A stretch of DNA of 64,000 nucleotides from an uncultured Clostridia bacterium (GCA_947643415.1 CANRWA010000006.1:1-64000); one strand, 5' to 3'; positions 51,570 through 61,192 are shown, counted from the first letter of the stretch. The notes: a model not told the origin generated them from the letters alone. Program-made: numbers and translations.

Positions 51570-52556
51570 CTATCCGGCAGAAGCAACATCCGTGGCAAAA
51601 TTCAGAGTAAGTGACATGGTATGTGTCTCTCCCTTAAACGTATGCTTATCCTCATCAATATAAAAAGTACGTTTGATATTCAGATGAGGAATAATGACAT
51701 ACAGACAGCCCCCGGCAATCGCTGATATAATGCCAAGGGTGGATATTGAAAGGCTCTCCTCTGGATACCCGTTCTCCTCCATAAGCGAATTTACCAGCTT
51801 TTTAATCTGCGCATCATTCTGTTTATCATCCACTGAATCCACCATGATAAAACGTCCCAGCCTTTTTTCAAGTTTAGCGTTTTTCTTCTCATAGACAACC
51901 TTCCCCTTATCTGAATAAATCCTGAAACGGGTTTTAATCTTCTCTATGCTCTTATCATAGGTGTAGCCACTGATGTTTGCACCAACTTCCATCACCCATT
52001 GCGTCATATGTTCTTTGCGCCAAAGCAAAGATACCTTGCCGCCATCTGCACGGATATAGTACCTTTTCTTAGTTTTCTTGTATGTAGTGCTGAGGGCATC
52101 CAGCAAACAATCTGAAAAGTAAGATTTCGACTTCTGCAGGGATTTTATTTTGTATCCAGTGTTCACAGCAGTTCCAAGCGTAAGCCCGGCACGCTTTAGG
52201 CAGCTTTTGAAAATTTCCGTTGCCGTCTTATTTTTAAACGAAAAGGAATCCTTGGAATTGGCAAGGTATATGCATTCGTCATATGCCTTTATTATTAATT
52301 CTTTTTTCTCTGACTGCGTCTGTCTCATAATAATTCCCCGGAACTTCTCTTTTCCTTTCCACTTAAACACACAGGTATAGCCTTTCTCCACATCCATTTT
52401 CATCCGGTCCTGCCCCTTCGAATCATCATCCGATAAAGTAACTTCGAGAACACGGGCCAGTGATCCTTTCCTGCCAGACCATGTGATTTCCTGGACGAGC
52501 CTGGATACATCCCAGCCTTTCTTGCCATGGTATATCAACAATTTTATATTACCCAC
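51570..52556 (-). CDS. xkdQ: XkdQ-like tail/baseplate hub protein
   Basis: 328 residues. It starts NIKLLIYHGKKGWDVSRLVQ, with ARVLEVTLSDDD next, the XkdQ/gpD-like hub opening. The central region with YTCVFKWKGKEKFRGIIMRQ and the C-terminal VIIPHLNIKRTFYIDEDKH fit the T4 gp27-like hub fold. It lies between the LysM protein and DUF2577, as in PBSX. Confidence 0.82.
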   Translation of the reverse strand: MGNIKLLIYHGKKGWDVSRLVQEITWSGRKGSLARVLEVTLSDDDSKGQDRMKMDVEKGYTCVFKWKGKEKFRGIIMRQTQSEKKELIIKAYDECIYLANSKDSFSFKNKTATEIFKSCLKRAGLTLGTAVNTGYKIKSLQKSKSYFSDCLLDALSTTYKKTKKRYYIRADGGKVSLLWRKEHMTQWVMEVGANISGYTYDKSIEKIKTRFRIYSDKGKVVYEKKNAKLEKRLGRFIMVDSVDDKQNDAQIKKLVNSLMEENGYPEESLSISTLGIISAIAGGCLYVIIPHLNIKRTFYIDEDKHTFKGETHTMSLTLNFATDVASAG

Positions 52557-52574
52557 TCCGCATAACCTCCTCCG

Positions 52575-53342
52575 TTACTCTTTCGGTATTGTCAGCACCT
52601 GTCCCGGATAAATCAAATTAGGATTGCCGCCAATTACCTTTTTATTAGCATTATAAATCACGGTATACTTTGCACCCTTTCCATAAAATTTCTTTGCAAT
52701 ATTCCACAGACAGTCGCCTTTCTTTACCGTATATTTACTGGCTTTACTCTTGCTGCTGGTCCGGTTACTGGTTTTCTTAACTTTTGCCTTTTTCTTACTC
52801 CCATTCTTCTTTTTCTTCTTTTTGACCTTGAGCTTACGGATGGATGTTTTCTTGTACTCGGTTATGGTAATGGAGTAGTGGATGGTTCCCAGGTCGCCTC
52901 CTTCCTCACTTGCCTCAAAGTCAATCGTACATTGGCTGCTCAATCTGCAGGCTCCACCAGTATATACAATCTTGGCCGGCTTCTCGATTTTCATAACTTT
53001 CTTCAAGAAATCAAGACATTCTTTAGGTTTCTTAGGGTTTGAAATACACCCCTGGCACTCAGCAGCAGGGAAAAACCCACTCCATTTCATAACAAAAGCG
53101 CCGGGGTGCTTCTTTATCGTCACTTCTCCGACGCCATATACATATACCGTATCATTCTTTTCCGGATAGGATATTTCAATCTTTTCTGGAAGAACAGGTA
53201 TTTGTAATCGTTTTTTATTACTGTTGTAAGTCAGCCATATTTCATATGTACCGCTCTTATTATTGGCAGAAACCCGCTTTTTCCATTTCTTCGCTGATTT
53301 TGCCGCTTTGGAAACCTTCTTTTTTTTCTTTTTAGAAGTCAT
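52575..53342 (-). CDS. xkdP: LysM-containing tail protein (XkdP-like)
   Basis: 255 residues from ATG 53342, behind GAAGGAGCTGG; it overlaps the end of the tape-measure gene. The first 35 residues and about 170-205 are strongly lysine-rich. The middle domain (about 40-160) is the XkdP family body, with WLTYNSNKKRLQIPVLPEKI, and VYVYGVGEVTI. The C-terminal 50 residues form a LysM (YTVKKGDCLWNIAKKFYGKG, then NPNLIYPGQVLTIP). It probably crosses the cell wall during injection. Confidence 0.9.
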   Translation of the reverse strand: MTSKKKKKKVSKAAKSAKKWKKRVSANNKSGTYEIWLTYNSNKKRLQIPVLPEKIEISYPEKNDTVYVYGVGEVTIKKHPGAFVMKWSGFFPAAECQGCISNPKKPKECLDFLKKVMKIEKPAKIVYTGGACRLSSQCTIDFEASEEGGDLGTIHYSITITEYKKTSIRKLKVKKKKKKNGSKKKAKVKKTSNRTSSKSKASKYTVKKGDCLWNIAKKFYGKGAKYTVIYNANKKVIGGNPNLIYPGQVLTIPKE

Positions 53343-56300
53343 AGGCTCCAGCTCCTTCCTCAAATACTTCCTCTTTCAGTATCTGCATGAATACTGATTT
53401 GATTTTACCTTTGGCTCCATTCCAGATTTCTTCTTTGGAACTTCCTGGTCCTACCGATACAGTGCCGCCTCCCTCTAATTTTATAGTCATCGTCCTGTCG
53501 CTGCCTGCAGGCTCATCGTAACCTTCGCTCTTTATGATCTCCGATCTTCTCATAAGGGATGGCTCCGTAATCTGCCGGTTGTCATTTTCTTCGGATACTG
53601 CAGAAATAATCCTGTCTGTTTCCGATTTCGGGAAAACAGTATCCCCGCCTCCGGACAAAATCAACTCCGGTCCTTCCTCACCAGCGACATATACCTCTTC
53701 GGAATCCGTTGTCCCTGATGCATGCCCAGGCAGCGAAGGATACAAATCGGACAGTTTAGGAAGATTGCTTGTTGGATTGTTCGGAAGCTGAGGTGTTTTA
53801 GGCTCAGGAACTTTGAGCGCCTTTGCTGCTGCTTTTGCCACAGCATCAGCAGCACTTTGGGCCCCACTCACACCAGAACGGATCGCATTGATATATGCCT
53901 GAATGGTCTTTTTAGCAGCAGTTTCTGCATCCTGTTCCATATTCATCTTCTCAACAGATTTCTTAAGATCGTCTGACATTTCTTTGCATTTTGACGCAAA
54001 ATCTGTTTCTAGATCTGCTACTTTATCCGCTGTTTTCCCTTGGGCTTTCTGCAGTTTTTCATACTTCTGGACAATTTTTTCCAACTCCTTATCCGAAGCC
54101 TTTGCCATTCCGGCAAGAGCTGCGGCACTCTCTTCCGAACCATCATCCATATTTTTCAGCACATCATCCAATCCTTTTACATCTCTGCCTTGCAAATTGT
54201 CAAGATTTTTTGAGTAATTTTCCCAGTATTGGATCTGCGAATCAAGGGCTGATCCGATTTTATCCACGGATGTTTTTGCACCCAGAACTTTTTTATCTAT
54301 TTTGTCCCATAATGAATACTGTCCCTCAATACTATCCAATGCGGCCTCATAGGTATCATCATACGCCTTTGCCAGTTCTTCCAGTTCCACCTGTGAAGAA
54401 TTGACAGCGCCGGTAACTGCATCTTCGTAAGAAACAAGCTCTTCGCCTGATTCACCAAATTTTGCTGCGCTCTTTTCTGCTTCCAGACTGCCATCCTCCA
54501 GACTGGAGATAAACTTTTCAGTCTCTTCATCTGAATAACCAAGTGTCTTACAGTACCCTTCAATATCGTTTTTTAATTTTGTCATTTCAGCAGAGGCCGC
54601 CCGGCCCGCATCCTCTGTCTGTCTCATATGGTCAAGTGCATTTCCCACATCAGCAGACATGTCCCTTGCACCTTCCCCGAATACTTCCATAAGGACCGGA
54701 TGATTCACACTCCATCTGTTCCGGGTCTCTTCGTACTTTTCTTTTGATATGGCAGCTTCCTGGGTGGCATCCTGATAATTTTTCCATGCCTCATCATATT
54801 CCCCCAGTGCTTTTGCCAGCCCTTCGCTGGCCGCTTCGGCTTCCTGCTGCTGTTTCTGTGCTTTTGCATAGTCAAAGAGATCACCTATGGAATAATTTAA
54901 CTTCCCTGTTTTCTCATTTATTGTCAAGCCAAGATCCGCATATGACCCATTTAATTCCCCTACAACGGATTTCATAACCTGGAGTTCTGCGTCAGTAAGG
55001 TTTGCCTGGTTCTGGAGTACCTGCAGTTCTCCAATAAGGATATTTGCACTCCCATACATATCATCCGCTGATTTCACATTATCCCTATACCTTTGATGTA
55101 TTTCATCCAGGGATTTCCCTAATTCATCAATCTTTTCCCTGAACTGCCCGACAGTCTCGCCACTTTCTCCATATGACTGTTCCAGTTCATAGATCTGCGA
55201 GGCAAGCTCTGAGGCTCTTTGTGAGCTGGCACCCTCTGATTCACACACCCCATCATATTCTTTCCTCAGCTTCTCCAGTTCTTTTCCCTGTTCCTCTGAA
55301 GCATATGTGAGATCATTAGTAGAATCCGTTGCATCTTCATAATTACTCGCCAAGAAAACTACACCAGCCGACAATGCAGCGATCCCTCCAACCAGCCAAA
55401 ACACTGGATTGGCAAGCATGGCGCCATTAAAAGCTGTCTGCACGGCAGTCGCTATTGTAGTAGCTGCTGTATAAGCCGCTATTCCTCCGGCAAAAGCCGC
55501 CACACCGGCCGTAACCGCCGCTATTGCCTTTACTACCACCGGGTGCTCTGTAACGATATTGCCAATACCTGTATAAACTGCCTCCATTCCTGCATACAGC
55601 TTATTCAATGTCGGGTTTAGAACTTCTCCGATCTGCACAGACAAATTCTTGGCAGCGTTATTCATCTTATTATGAGCATACTCCGTAGTTCCCGCCATAA
55701 TTGAGTAGGCTTCTGCTGTGGTTCCTGCGCCTTCACGAAGAGTAACAAGATTATCGTTGAATGTATCAAGCCCCTGCCCGATAATGGCATTAGCCGCCTT
55801 CCCGGCCTCAGCACTCCCCCACATGTTCATCATAGCTTCAGCGTTATTATCACAGGCATCATACACCAGTCCTAATACATCTGCAAGGGATTTTCCTTCG
55901 TTCATCAACTCGCCAAATGTACTCCCAGTCTCATCTTTTAACAATTTGGATATCGCTGATCCGCTGTTACCTAACTCATCCAACATGGAAGAAAGATATG
56001 TCGTTCCCTCCGCTGTATTGATTCCGGCTTTCGTCACGGATATGTAACCGCTTTCCAGGTTTTCCAAAGACACATTATAGGCAGACGCCGTACTGATTGC
56101 CTTGCCCATCTGGGCGGCCAGTTCCCGCACGGTGGTTACACCAAGATTCTGCACAGTAATCAGGGAATCTGATATATGTTCCATCCCTCCGGCAGCTTCT
56201 CCATAACTGTTCGTAGCTGTTTCCAAAACGGATAATGCCGATGTAGTGTCCGTAAAACCTGCCAACGCCAACTGATTAGCCTGAGCAGCAGCTTCTACAG

Positions 56301-56976
56301 ATTTCTCTACATCAGTACCTGCAGAGATAGCATTATATGCTGTACCCGCTAATCCTTCTGCCGCCTGTCCGGTATCGTTAGACAACCCCATTAGTTCTTC
56401 CCTTAACATGCCAATAGAGCCACCGCCTGCTATCGTCTGCAGCTGGGCCACGGAGGTTTCCACTATCTCCGCCTGCTGTGCACATTCAGCAAAACCATCG
56501 GATAATTCATGAAGGGCAGCTAAAATCCCGCCTGACACCAAAAGATTATTCAGATCGTTCATTGCACCGGAAGATTTCTCCCCGAATTCTTCTGAACTGT
56601 TGCCGGCCTCTTCCGCCTGTTCGCCCAGCCCGCCAAGTTCCTCCGCAGCATCCTCTGCAGCGCTGGCTGTCTCATTCAATGATGTTTCTGCATTACTGCT
56701 AGAAATGGCAAGGTTATCAGCAGAACTAACCGCACTAGCTGCCTCACCGCTATATGTCCCAACGCTGGAAGCAAGGGAAGCAGCAGATGATGATGTTCTT
56801 TCAAACGACTGGCTGATCGCATCCGAACCGGCTTCAATGTTTCCCAAACTCTCATTCGCACTATTCTCTATACTTTGAAAAGACGATTCCACAGCACGTC
56901 CTGATGATGCAATGGAACCAAGTTTGCTTGACATATTGTCAATCGCATTAAATATTACTGATAAGTTCGTCGCCAC
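53332..56976 (-). CDS. xkdO: Phage tail tape measure protein (TP901 core; XkdO-like)
   Basis: 1214 residues; start is GTG at 56976 after AAGGAGGGA. It sets tail length and helps DNA passage. The N-terminal 110 residues are Ser/Ala-rich. The TP901/PhageMin_Tail core spans about 150-350, with IAGGGSIGMLREELMGLSND, and GTDVEKSVEAAAQANQLALA. Two or three hydrophobic spans lie at about 480-560 (VVKAIAAVTAGVAAFAGGIA, NPVFWLVGGIAALSAGVVFL). A long coiled coil (about 570-1040) follows, then a Pro-rich linker and a C-terminal tail with YVAGEEGPELI. The end overlaps the LysM gene. Confidence 0.93.
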   Translation of the reverse strand: MATNLSVIFNAIDNMSSKLGSIASSGRAVESSFQSIENSANESLGNIEAGSDAISQSFERTSSSAASLASSVGTYSGEAASAVSSADNLAISSSNAETSLNETASAAEDAAEELGGLGEQAEEAGNSSEEFGEKSSGAMNDLNNLLVSGGILAALHELSDGFAECAQQAEIVETSVAQLQTIAGGGSIGMLREELMGLSNDTGQAAEGLAGTAYNAISAGTDVEKSVEAAAQANQLALAGFTDTTSALSVLETATNSYGEAAGGMEHISDSLITVQNLGVTTVRELAAQMGKAISTASAYNVSLENLESGYISVTKAGINTAEGTTYLSSMLDELGNSGSAISKLLKDETGSTFGELMNEGKSLADVLGLVYDACDNNAEAMMNMWGSAEAGKAANAIIGQGLDTFNDNLVTLREGAGTTAEAYSIMAGTTEYAHNKMNNAAKNLSVQIGEVLNPTLNKLYAGMEAVYTGIGNIVTEHPVVVKAIAAVTAGVAAFAGGIAAYTAATTIATAVQTAFNGAMLANPVFWLVGGIAALSAGVVFLASNYEDATDSTNDLTYASEEQGKELEKLRKEYDGVCESEGASSQRASELASQIYELEQSYGESGETVGQFREKIDELGKSLDEIHQRYRDNVKSADDMYGSANILIGELQVLQNQANLTDAELQVMKSVVGELNGSYADLGLTINEKTGKLNYSIGDLFDYAKAQKQQQEAEAASEGLAKALGEYDEAWKNYQDATQEAAISKEKYEETRNRWSVNHPVLMEVFGEGARDMSADVGNALDHMRQTEDAGRAASAEMTKLKNDIEGYCKTLGYSDEETEKFISSLEDGSLEAEKSAAKFGESGEELVSYEDAVTGAVNSSQVELEELAKAYDDTYEAALDSIEGQYSLWDKIDKKVLGAKTSVDKIGSALDSQIQYWENYSKNLDNLQGRDVKGLDDVLKNMDDGSEESAAALAGMAKASDKELEKIVQKYEKLQKAQGKTADKVADLETDFASKCKEMSDDLKKSVEKMNMEQDAETAAKKTIQAYINAIRSGVSGAQSAADAVAKAAAKALKVPEPKTPQLPNNPTSNLPKLSDLYPSLPGHASGTTDSEEVYVAGEEGPELILSGGGDTVFPKSETDRIISAVSEENDNRQITEPSLMRRSEIIKSEGYDEPAGSDRTMTIKLEGGGTVSVGPGSSKEEIWNGAKGKIKSVFMQILKEEVFEEGAGAYDF

Positions 56977-56988
56977 AGGCTTCCCTCC

Positions 56989-57632
56989 TTACTTCCATAG
57001 TAATTTATTCCGTAAATGACACGAACCCTCTCTGGCTTCAATCCCAGCCGCAATATAAAACATCTGCATCCGCCTGGGCTTGGCAAAAAATTCTTCCGGC
57101 GGGATATTGTGGTTAATTAAAAAATATGCCGCCCACCATGCCAGCGAGCCTTCGTGCCTGATCAGTTTTTTGCACTGTCCAGATCATCCTGCTGCTCTTC
57201 CTCGTCTTCATCATCGATCCCCAGTACATGATTGAGCATTTTGATTACTTCCGCATACTCTTTCTGGGTGAATACCTTTATCGGCATTTCCGTCATATCA
57301 ATGCAGTCATAAAACTTCATCAGTTTTTCATCCCGCAGATTCGGATATACAAGTGCTTCTGCCATTACATGGCGGAGAGCCTTTGCATAATCTTTCTCTT
57401 CCTTCATTACCATTTTCCCATCCACCACATAAGGCTTTTTGTTTTTATCCAAAGCAGGTTTCAGTGTCCTGTAATAATCATAAATCTTATCCACCGTTTC
57501 CCGGCGCAGCCTCTTGATCTGGAACACAACGGGATTCCCATTCTCGTCCTTAATGCTGTCCGGACCAGCCATTTCCACAATTTCCTCATTTTTCAGTTCC
57601 TCACGCATAAAATAAGATAAATTTTTTTCCAT
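56989..57632 (-). CDS. Tail assembly chaperone, -1 frameshift product (GT-like)
   Basis: The XkdN-like frame ends GCA AAA AAC TGA. The heptamer A AAA AAC (57171-57165) is a canonical -1 slip site directly before the stop. Slipping by one base opens 58 further codons (57165-56992), beginning LIRHEGSLAWWAAYFLINHN and ending RNKLLWK with TAA at 56991-56989, 13 bases before the tape-measure start. The extension has no start codon or RBS of its own, so frameshifting is the simplest way to express it. The joined protein would have 214 residues. Established knowledge: conserved translational frameshifts between the tube and tape-measure genes make G and GT chaperones in many tailed phages. Confidence 0.75.
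57162..57632 (-). CDS. xkdN: Phage tail assembly chaperone (XkdN-like), short form
   Basis: 156 residues from ATG 57632, behind GGAGGATTA. The family signature is in the N-terminal half: MEKNLSYFMREELKNEEIVE, the phrase NPVVFQIKRLRRETVDKIYD and MVMKEEKDYAKALRHVMAEA. The C-terminus is very acidic (DEDEEEQQDD) just before the slip site. It works with the longer frameshift form to load the tape measure during tail assembly. Confidence 0.85.
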   Translation of the reverse strand: MEKNLSYFMREELKNEEIVEMAGPDSIKDENGNPVVFQIKRLRRETVDKIYDYYRTLKPALDKNKKPYVVDGKMVMKEEKDYAKALRHVMAEALVYPNLRDEKLMKFYDCIDMTEMPIKVFTQKEYAEVIKMLNHVLGIDDEDEEEQQDDLDSAKN

Positions 57633-57660
57633 GTTCTTAATCCTCCAATCATTGTCTGTA

Positions 57661-57760
57661 CGCCCTATCTCTGTCGATACGGGCATTTTATTCATTATTC
57701 GTTGTCAAATAGGGCGACAGGGAAAACAGGCACACAAAGCCCATATGCCGCTTCCCTGTC
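57661..57760. other. Hairpins between tube and chaperone genes
   Basis: GACAGGGAA (57716-57724) pairs with TTCCCTGTC (57752-57760), and CGCCCTAT (57661-57668) with ATAGGGCG (57709-57716). In the leftward transcript this hairpin follows the tube gene and could limit expression of the chaperone and tape measure relative to the abundant tube protein. Confidence 0.5.
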
Positions 57761-57771
57761 TCAAGAAATAA

Positions 57772-58206
57772 TCAAGCATACATATTTTTTGCTCCCAGTG
57801 TAAGTGTATCTTTTACGAAATCTCCACCGGTATCCAGATCAAAAATTGGTATGTCTCCAGTAATTACACATCCTGTACATGTTACCGTTTCAATACCAAC
57901 TACTTCATAATAATCACTGTCTTTATCTTCACGCTGTCCCTGAACCTCCAGTTCCGGCGTCCTGCCATTCTCCTCATACTCTTTAATCACATCCAAGAGC
58001 CATGATGTAGAACGGTATTCCTCGATAACTACTTCGATATCCCGCCCGATCCACCTGCGGTTGGTCCCCTTGTCGCGAAGTGATTTATAACTCCCTACCT
58101 CTGGTTTATACCGCACTGTCATTTTACTGGCTTCCAGGACCGGAACCTTATTCACAGTGACGGTCCCATCACGCAAGCTGATGGCATGCCTGTTTTCTCC
58201 ATTCAT
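57772..58206 (-). CDS. xkdM: Phage tail tube protein (XkdM-like)
   Basis: 144 residues. It forms the rigid inner tube of the contractile tail. VTVNKVPVLEASKMTVRYKP and NRRWIGRDIEVVIEEYRS match the XkdM/DUF2001 family, and the length is typical. 17 bases separate it from the sheath gene. The protein ends FVKDTLTLGAKNMYA. Confidence 0.88.
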   Translation of the reverse strand: MNGENRHAISLRDGTVTVNKVPVLEASKMTVRYKPEVGSYKSLRDKGTNRRWIGRDIEVVIEEYRSTSWLLDVIKEYEENGRTPELEVQGQREDKDSDYYEVVGIETVTCTGCVITGDIPIFDLDTGGDFVKDTLTLGAKNMYA

Positions 58207-58223
58207 AATGTCCTATCCCCCTT

Positions 58224-59555
58224 CTACTGTGTGGAAATGCTGTAATACAACTTCTCAGCAGAATCAACCGGCTGCAGGGCCACATTGAAATAAGTGGCGT
58301 CGCCCTTGCTTCTGGACTGATCGATTATAAAATCATTATCCGCACTCACATTTTTGATTGCATTATCTTCCTCATATTGCTTTAACAGCAATTTGCCAAG
58401 CTGCAGCATCTTTTCCCAGCCTTTAGGCTCATTGTCGAACTGATTTGGTCTGATAGTCGCTCTCAGATCATCTGCGAAACTGTCAAAAACCCGGATAACA
58501 CGATTCTTTTTATAAGAATCATCCTGCGTGCTGCTTGGATGAACAAGGCTGTTGATGTCATATTCAACAATGACTTCTCCAGTATCATCTGACATGGAGA
58601 AAAACATTTTCCCGGCCAGTATGGCTTCCTCTGCCTGTTCATTAGTCAATTCCCCAACTACCGCAGTTGCATTTGATACAACCTTATAAGTATTGGACTG
58701 TGACTTTGTGGCAGCTGCTGTAGCACCAGCTACCCACGCAGCGGCATCAGCCACAGACAAATCCCTGTCATACAGATGGAATGAATTAACCACATTTATG
58801 ATCCCGATATCATCCCCAGCGTAATCCGCAAAAACAAACTGGACTGTCTTGCCGACCTTTGTACGAAGGTATTTAACTTTTGAAGCCGCTGCGGCCGCCA
58901 GTGATTCTTCTGATACCGGGATAAGTACGGTATTGCATTTTACTTTCTCTACTGCATCCAGAAAAGCAGTAAAGGAAGAATTTTTATTTTCTGCTGCCTG
59001 CCCTCCTTCCAGAACAGCCCCTGCAAACGCTGTCAGTTCTCCCTCACCAGAAAAATCAACGTACAGACTTTCAAATTCCTTCAGTTCCTCAACAGTGGCA
59101 ACGCCAGCAAATGTCTCCATGAGTTCTCCATCAAGGTACAGAGAAACGTCAAAACCGCCATCCACATTGGCGGTACTTGTCACAGTAATATCATTTCCCC
59201 TCTTTCCGGCGTATTTGGCTGTAATCGTCAGGGCATCCTTAACGACCTTTGCCTTTGTTCCTCCGGCAATGATATAAACCCACACTTTGACAGCGTTTTC
59301 AAAAGCAAGGCGCACAAGGCGGATCAGCTCATTATCGTCATAAATACTCCTTCCAAGCTGCGCAATCTCTGCATCCGGGGCATCATTGTAAAGCTGAATA
59401 AACTTTGCATCCGGTCCCCAGTCATACCCAACAAGCGGAACAACAACAACGCCCCTCGATGAAACCGCTGGGGCGTAGGTCTTTTTTGCCGCAAAGTTCA
59501 TGTAACTGCCCGGTCTGACTTTATTTTGGTTAATGTCAAAATTTCCTCCTGCCAT
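58224..59555 (-). CDS. xkdK: Phage tail sheath protein (XkdK-like)
   Basis: 443 residues from ATG 59555, preceded by AAAGGAGATG. It is the contractile sheath subunit. The N-terminus is GGNFDINQNKVRPGSYMNFA. The PBSX-type sheath domain is seen at VVVPLVGYDWGPDAKFIQLY, TVQFVFADYAGDDIGIINVV, and the C-terminal DSFADDLRATIRPNQFDNEP. The start codon overlaps the preceding TAA (TAATG), so translation is coupled. Confidence 0.92.
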   Translation of the reverse strand: MAGGNFDINQNKVRPGSYMNFAAKKTYAPAVSSRGVVVVPLVGYDWGPDAKFIQLYNDAPDAEIAQLGRSIYDDNELIRLVRLAFENAVKVWVYIIAGGTKAKVVKDALTITAKYAGKRGNDITVTSTANVDGGFDVSLYLDGELMETFAGVATVEELKEFESLYVDFSGEGELTAFAGAVLEGGQAAENKNSSFTAFLDAVEKVKCNTVLIPVSEESLAAAAASKVKYLRTKVGKTVQFVFADYAGDDIGIINVVNSFHLYDRDLSVADAAAWVAGATAAATKSQSNTYKVVSNATAVVGELTNEQAEEAILAGKMFFSMSDDTGEVIVEYDINSLVHPSSTQDDSYKKNRVIRVFDSFADDLRATIRPNQFDNEPKGWEKMLQLGKLLLKQYEEDNAIKNVSADNDFIIDQSRSKGDATYFNVALQPVDSAEKLYYSISTQ

Positions 59556-59797
59556 TACCCTTTCATCTCCTTTCCTAACCATTTTTTGATTATTTCTTTT
59601 GCTTCCTCAATGCTATACTCCTTATCAGCACAACAAAAAAAGGCACCGTCAAAGGTGCTTGTAGTACAGCCAAACAGTTTCACGCAATCAGCACGAAGCG
59701 TTGAAACCAGAAAGCGCTGTTCTCTCTTTGGAGTTGCTGAACCAGAAGCCTTCTCAGCGGCAGAAGCAACCGCTGAAACATTCTCCTGTTTAGCCAT
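59555..59797 (-). CDS. Small phage protein before the sheath gene
   Basis: 80 residues, with no family I can name. A Lys/Glu-rich Ala-Ser N-terminus precedes a conserved C-terminal half (FLVSTLRADCVKLFGCTTST, EYSIEEAKEIIKKWLGK). Its TAA overlaps the sheath ATG. Similar short genes occur between the terminator-type and sheath genes in Clostridia prophages. Confidence 0.65.
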   Translation of the reverse strand: MAKQENVSAVASAAEKASGSATPKREQRFLVSTLRADCVKLFGCTTSTFDGAFFCCADKEYSIEEAKEIIKKWLGKEMKG

Positions 59798-59806
59798 AGG
59801 CTCCTC

Positions 59807-60259
59807 CTATTCTTTAGGTGATGCAGGAAGTCCATCATAGAAAAATCTGGATGCTTTTGTATATGTTTCTTCGTCATAGGCAGTATGCGTTTTCCATGAT
59901 ATTTGAATCTGTGTAACTCCTGCATCAATGTTTCTGGCATTAAGCTTTATGATACGGAAATTCTTGCCAGTTAATTTCCCATCTTCATCATAAAGCGGTA
60001 TCCGTTTTCTCCGGGACTGAATAGATTTTACAATTTTTGAAGCCAAATCGTAGGATTCCATAGAAGTCCTGTCAAAAATCTTTATAAAGACAGTAAACAA
60101 ATTCTCGTATGTTGACACTGAGAACTGGTTTCCATCTACTTCCGGTGGTGGGAAATACACGGAAGGAGTAGCCGCTCCCTCTGGCAATTCCCCAAAATAA
60201 GGTTGCATACCCATCGGTTCAATAAATCGAACCAATGCGGCAATTTCCTGTTCTAACAT
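59807..60259 (-). CDS. Phage tail terminator-like protein (DUF6838 type)
   Basis: 150 residues. It likely caps the tail and joins it to the head. PSVYFPPPEVDGNQFSVSTY, and TVFIKIFDRTSMESYDLASK with VTQIQISWKTHTAYDEETYT, suggest the phage tail terminator family; assignment rests on position and pattern. Follows XkdI-like gene by 9 bases. Confidence 0.65.
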   Translation of the reverse strand: MLEQEIAALVRFIEPMGMQPYFGELPEGAATPSVYFPPPEVDGNQFSVSTYENLFTVFIKIFDRTSMESYDLASKIVKSIQSRRKRIPLYDEDGKLTGKNFRIIKLNARNIDAGVTQIQISWKTHTAYDEETYTKASRFFYDGLPASPKE

Positions 60260-60268
60260 TTTTCCTCC

Positions 60269-60808
60269 TTATATTCCCAGATAGTCATGCAGCCATTCCG
60301 ATATTTTGGCATCCAAAAGTCCGGGAAGCATCCTTTCCATAATGCGGATGGCAGCCTCCCAAAAATGACGCCCTTCTACCCATTTCTGGTGAAGCATCAT
60401 TCCAGTCTTTGCAGATGGATTGTAGGTAAATTCAATAATCTTTCCATCCCCATCCAGAACCACATCTCCTGGTATAAACCTTCTTTCCACGCCTTTAGGA
60501 TTTGTCCAGTGACCATCATTGACATAAGAGGCATACTCCACATTGGTTCCTACTTCCAATGTCAGGCCACCGTCTTTTATGTTCCACATACCATCTGAAC
60601 TCCCTTTTTGAAAACTGTTCAATAACAGCCGGGTGTCTACCACCTCCCTGCGTATAATCTCCTCTGAAACTATTCTGAGAAATTCATCCCCAATTCCCTC
60701 TATAAATTTTATCATTTCCTGCTTGAGTGCACCGTTTCCGGCTGCCTCCAGCTGGTCGAAAAAAGAGGATAATTGGGAAAAATTAATTTCCACTGCTTTT
60801 GTTGCCAC
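60269..60808 (-). CDS. HK97-gp10/XkdI-like head-tail connector protein
   Basis: 179 residues. The HK97 gp10 family pattern is ISEEIIRREVVDTRLLLNSF (here with VSEE), then TLEVGTNVEYASYVNDGHWT, and a C-terminal HFWEAAIRIMERMLPGLLDA. It plays a tail-completion or connector role. It overlaps the previous gene by one base at 60808. Confidence 0.8.
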   Translation of the reverse strand: MATKAVEINFSQLSSFFDQLEAAGNGALKQEMIKFIEGIGDEFLRIVSEEIIRREVVDTRLLLNSFQKGSSDGMWNIKDGGLTLEVGTNVEYASYVNDGHWTNPKGVERRFIPGDVVLDGDGKIIEFTYNPSAKTGMMLHQKWVEGRHFWEAAIRIMERMLPGLLDAKISEWLHDYLGI

Positions 60809-61182
60809 TATAAAGCCTCCTTTATAGTCCCGGATCTGTTCACATAGACAATAATATGGTGGTTCCGGACATTCCTTGGAATCTCAGCCACATAAGCATA
60901 CCCTGTAACACCGCTGACAACCTTATCATTAACACGGATATCTGTGCCAATCGGCAGGGAAAGTTTCAAACGTGCAGCATAAGCATTCTGCGGTTCTCCC
61001 TGAGCCACTTGATAAGTTCCAGATTTGACTGAAAAGTGGCATGGCACGTTACTATCCTTCTCGTCAGCCGCATCCGGATACGAAAAATGATTCTTATCTG
61101 AAATTCCATATCCAAGATTGTTGCTACCCCTTTCTGCATGAAACAATGTGCATGTATGGTCGAAAAAATCTTCTAATGCCAT
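60808..61182 (-). CDS. Phage head-tail joining protein (DUF3599/XkdH-like)
   Basis: 124 residues. EDFFDHTCTLFHAE at the start, and LPIGTDIRVNDKVVSGVTGY, are typical of the small stopper proteins (DUF3599). In PBSX the XkdH gene occupies the same place. It is probably the stopper that closes the portal after packaging. Confidence 0.7.
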   Translation of the reverse strand: MALEDFFDHTCTLFHAERGSNNLGYGISDKNHFSYPDAADEKDSNVPCHFSVKSGTYQVAQGEPQNAYAARLKLSLPIGTDIRVNDKVVSGVTGYAYVAEIPRNVRNHHIIVYVNRSGTIKEAL

Positions 61183-61192
61183 CCCTGTCCTC

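Noticed and set aside
57228-57620. Plus-strand open frame across the tail chaperone gene
   Set aside because: Antisense shadow; the minus-strand gene has RBS, family motifs and a conserved operon position.
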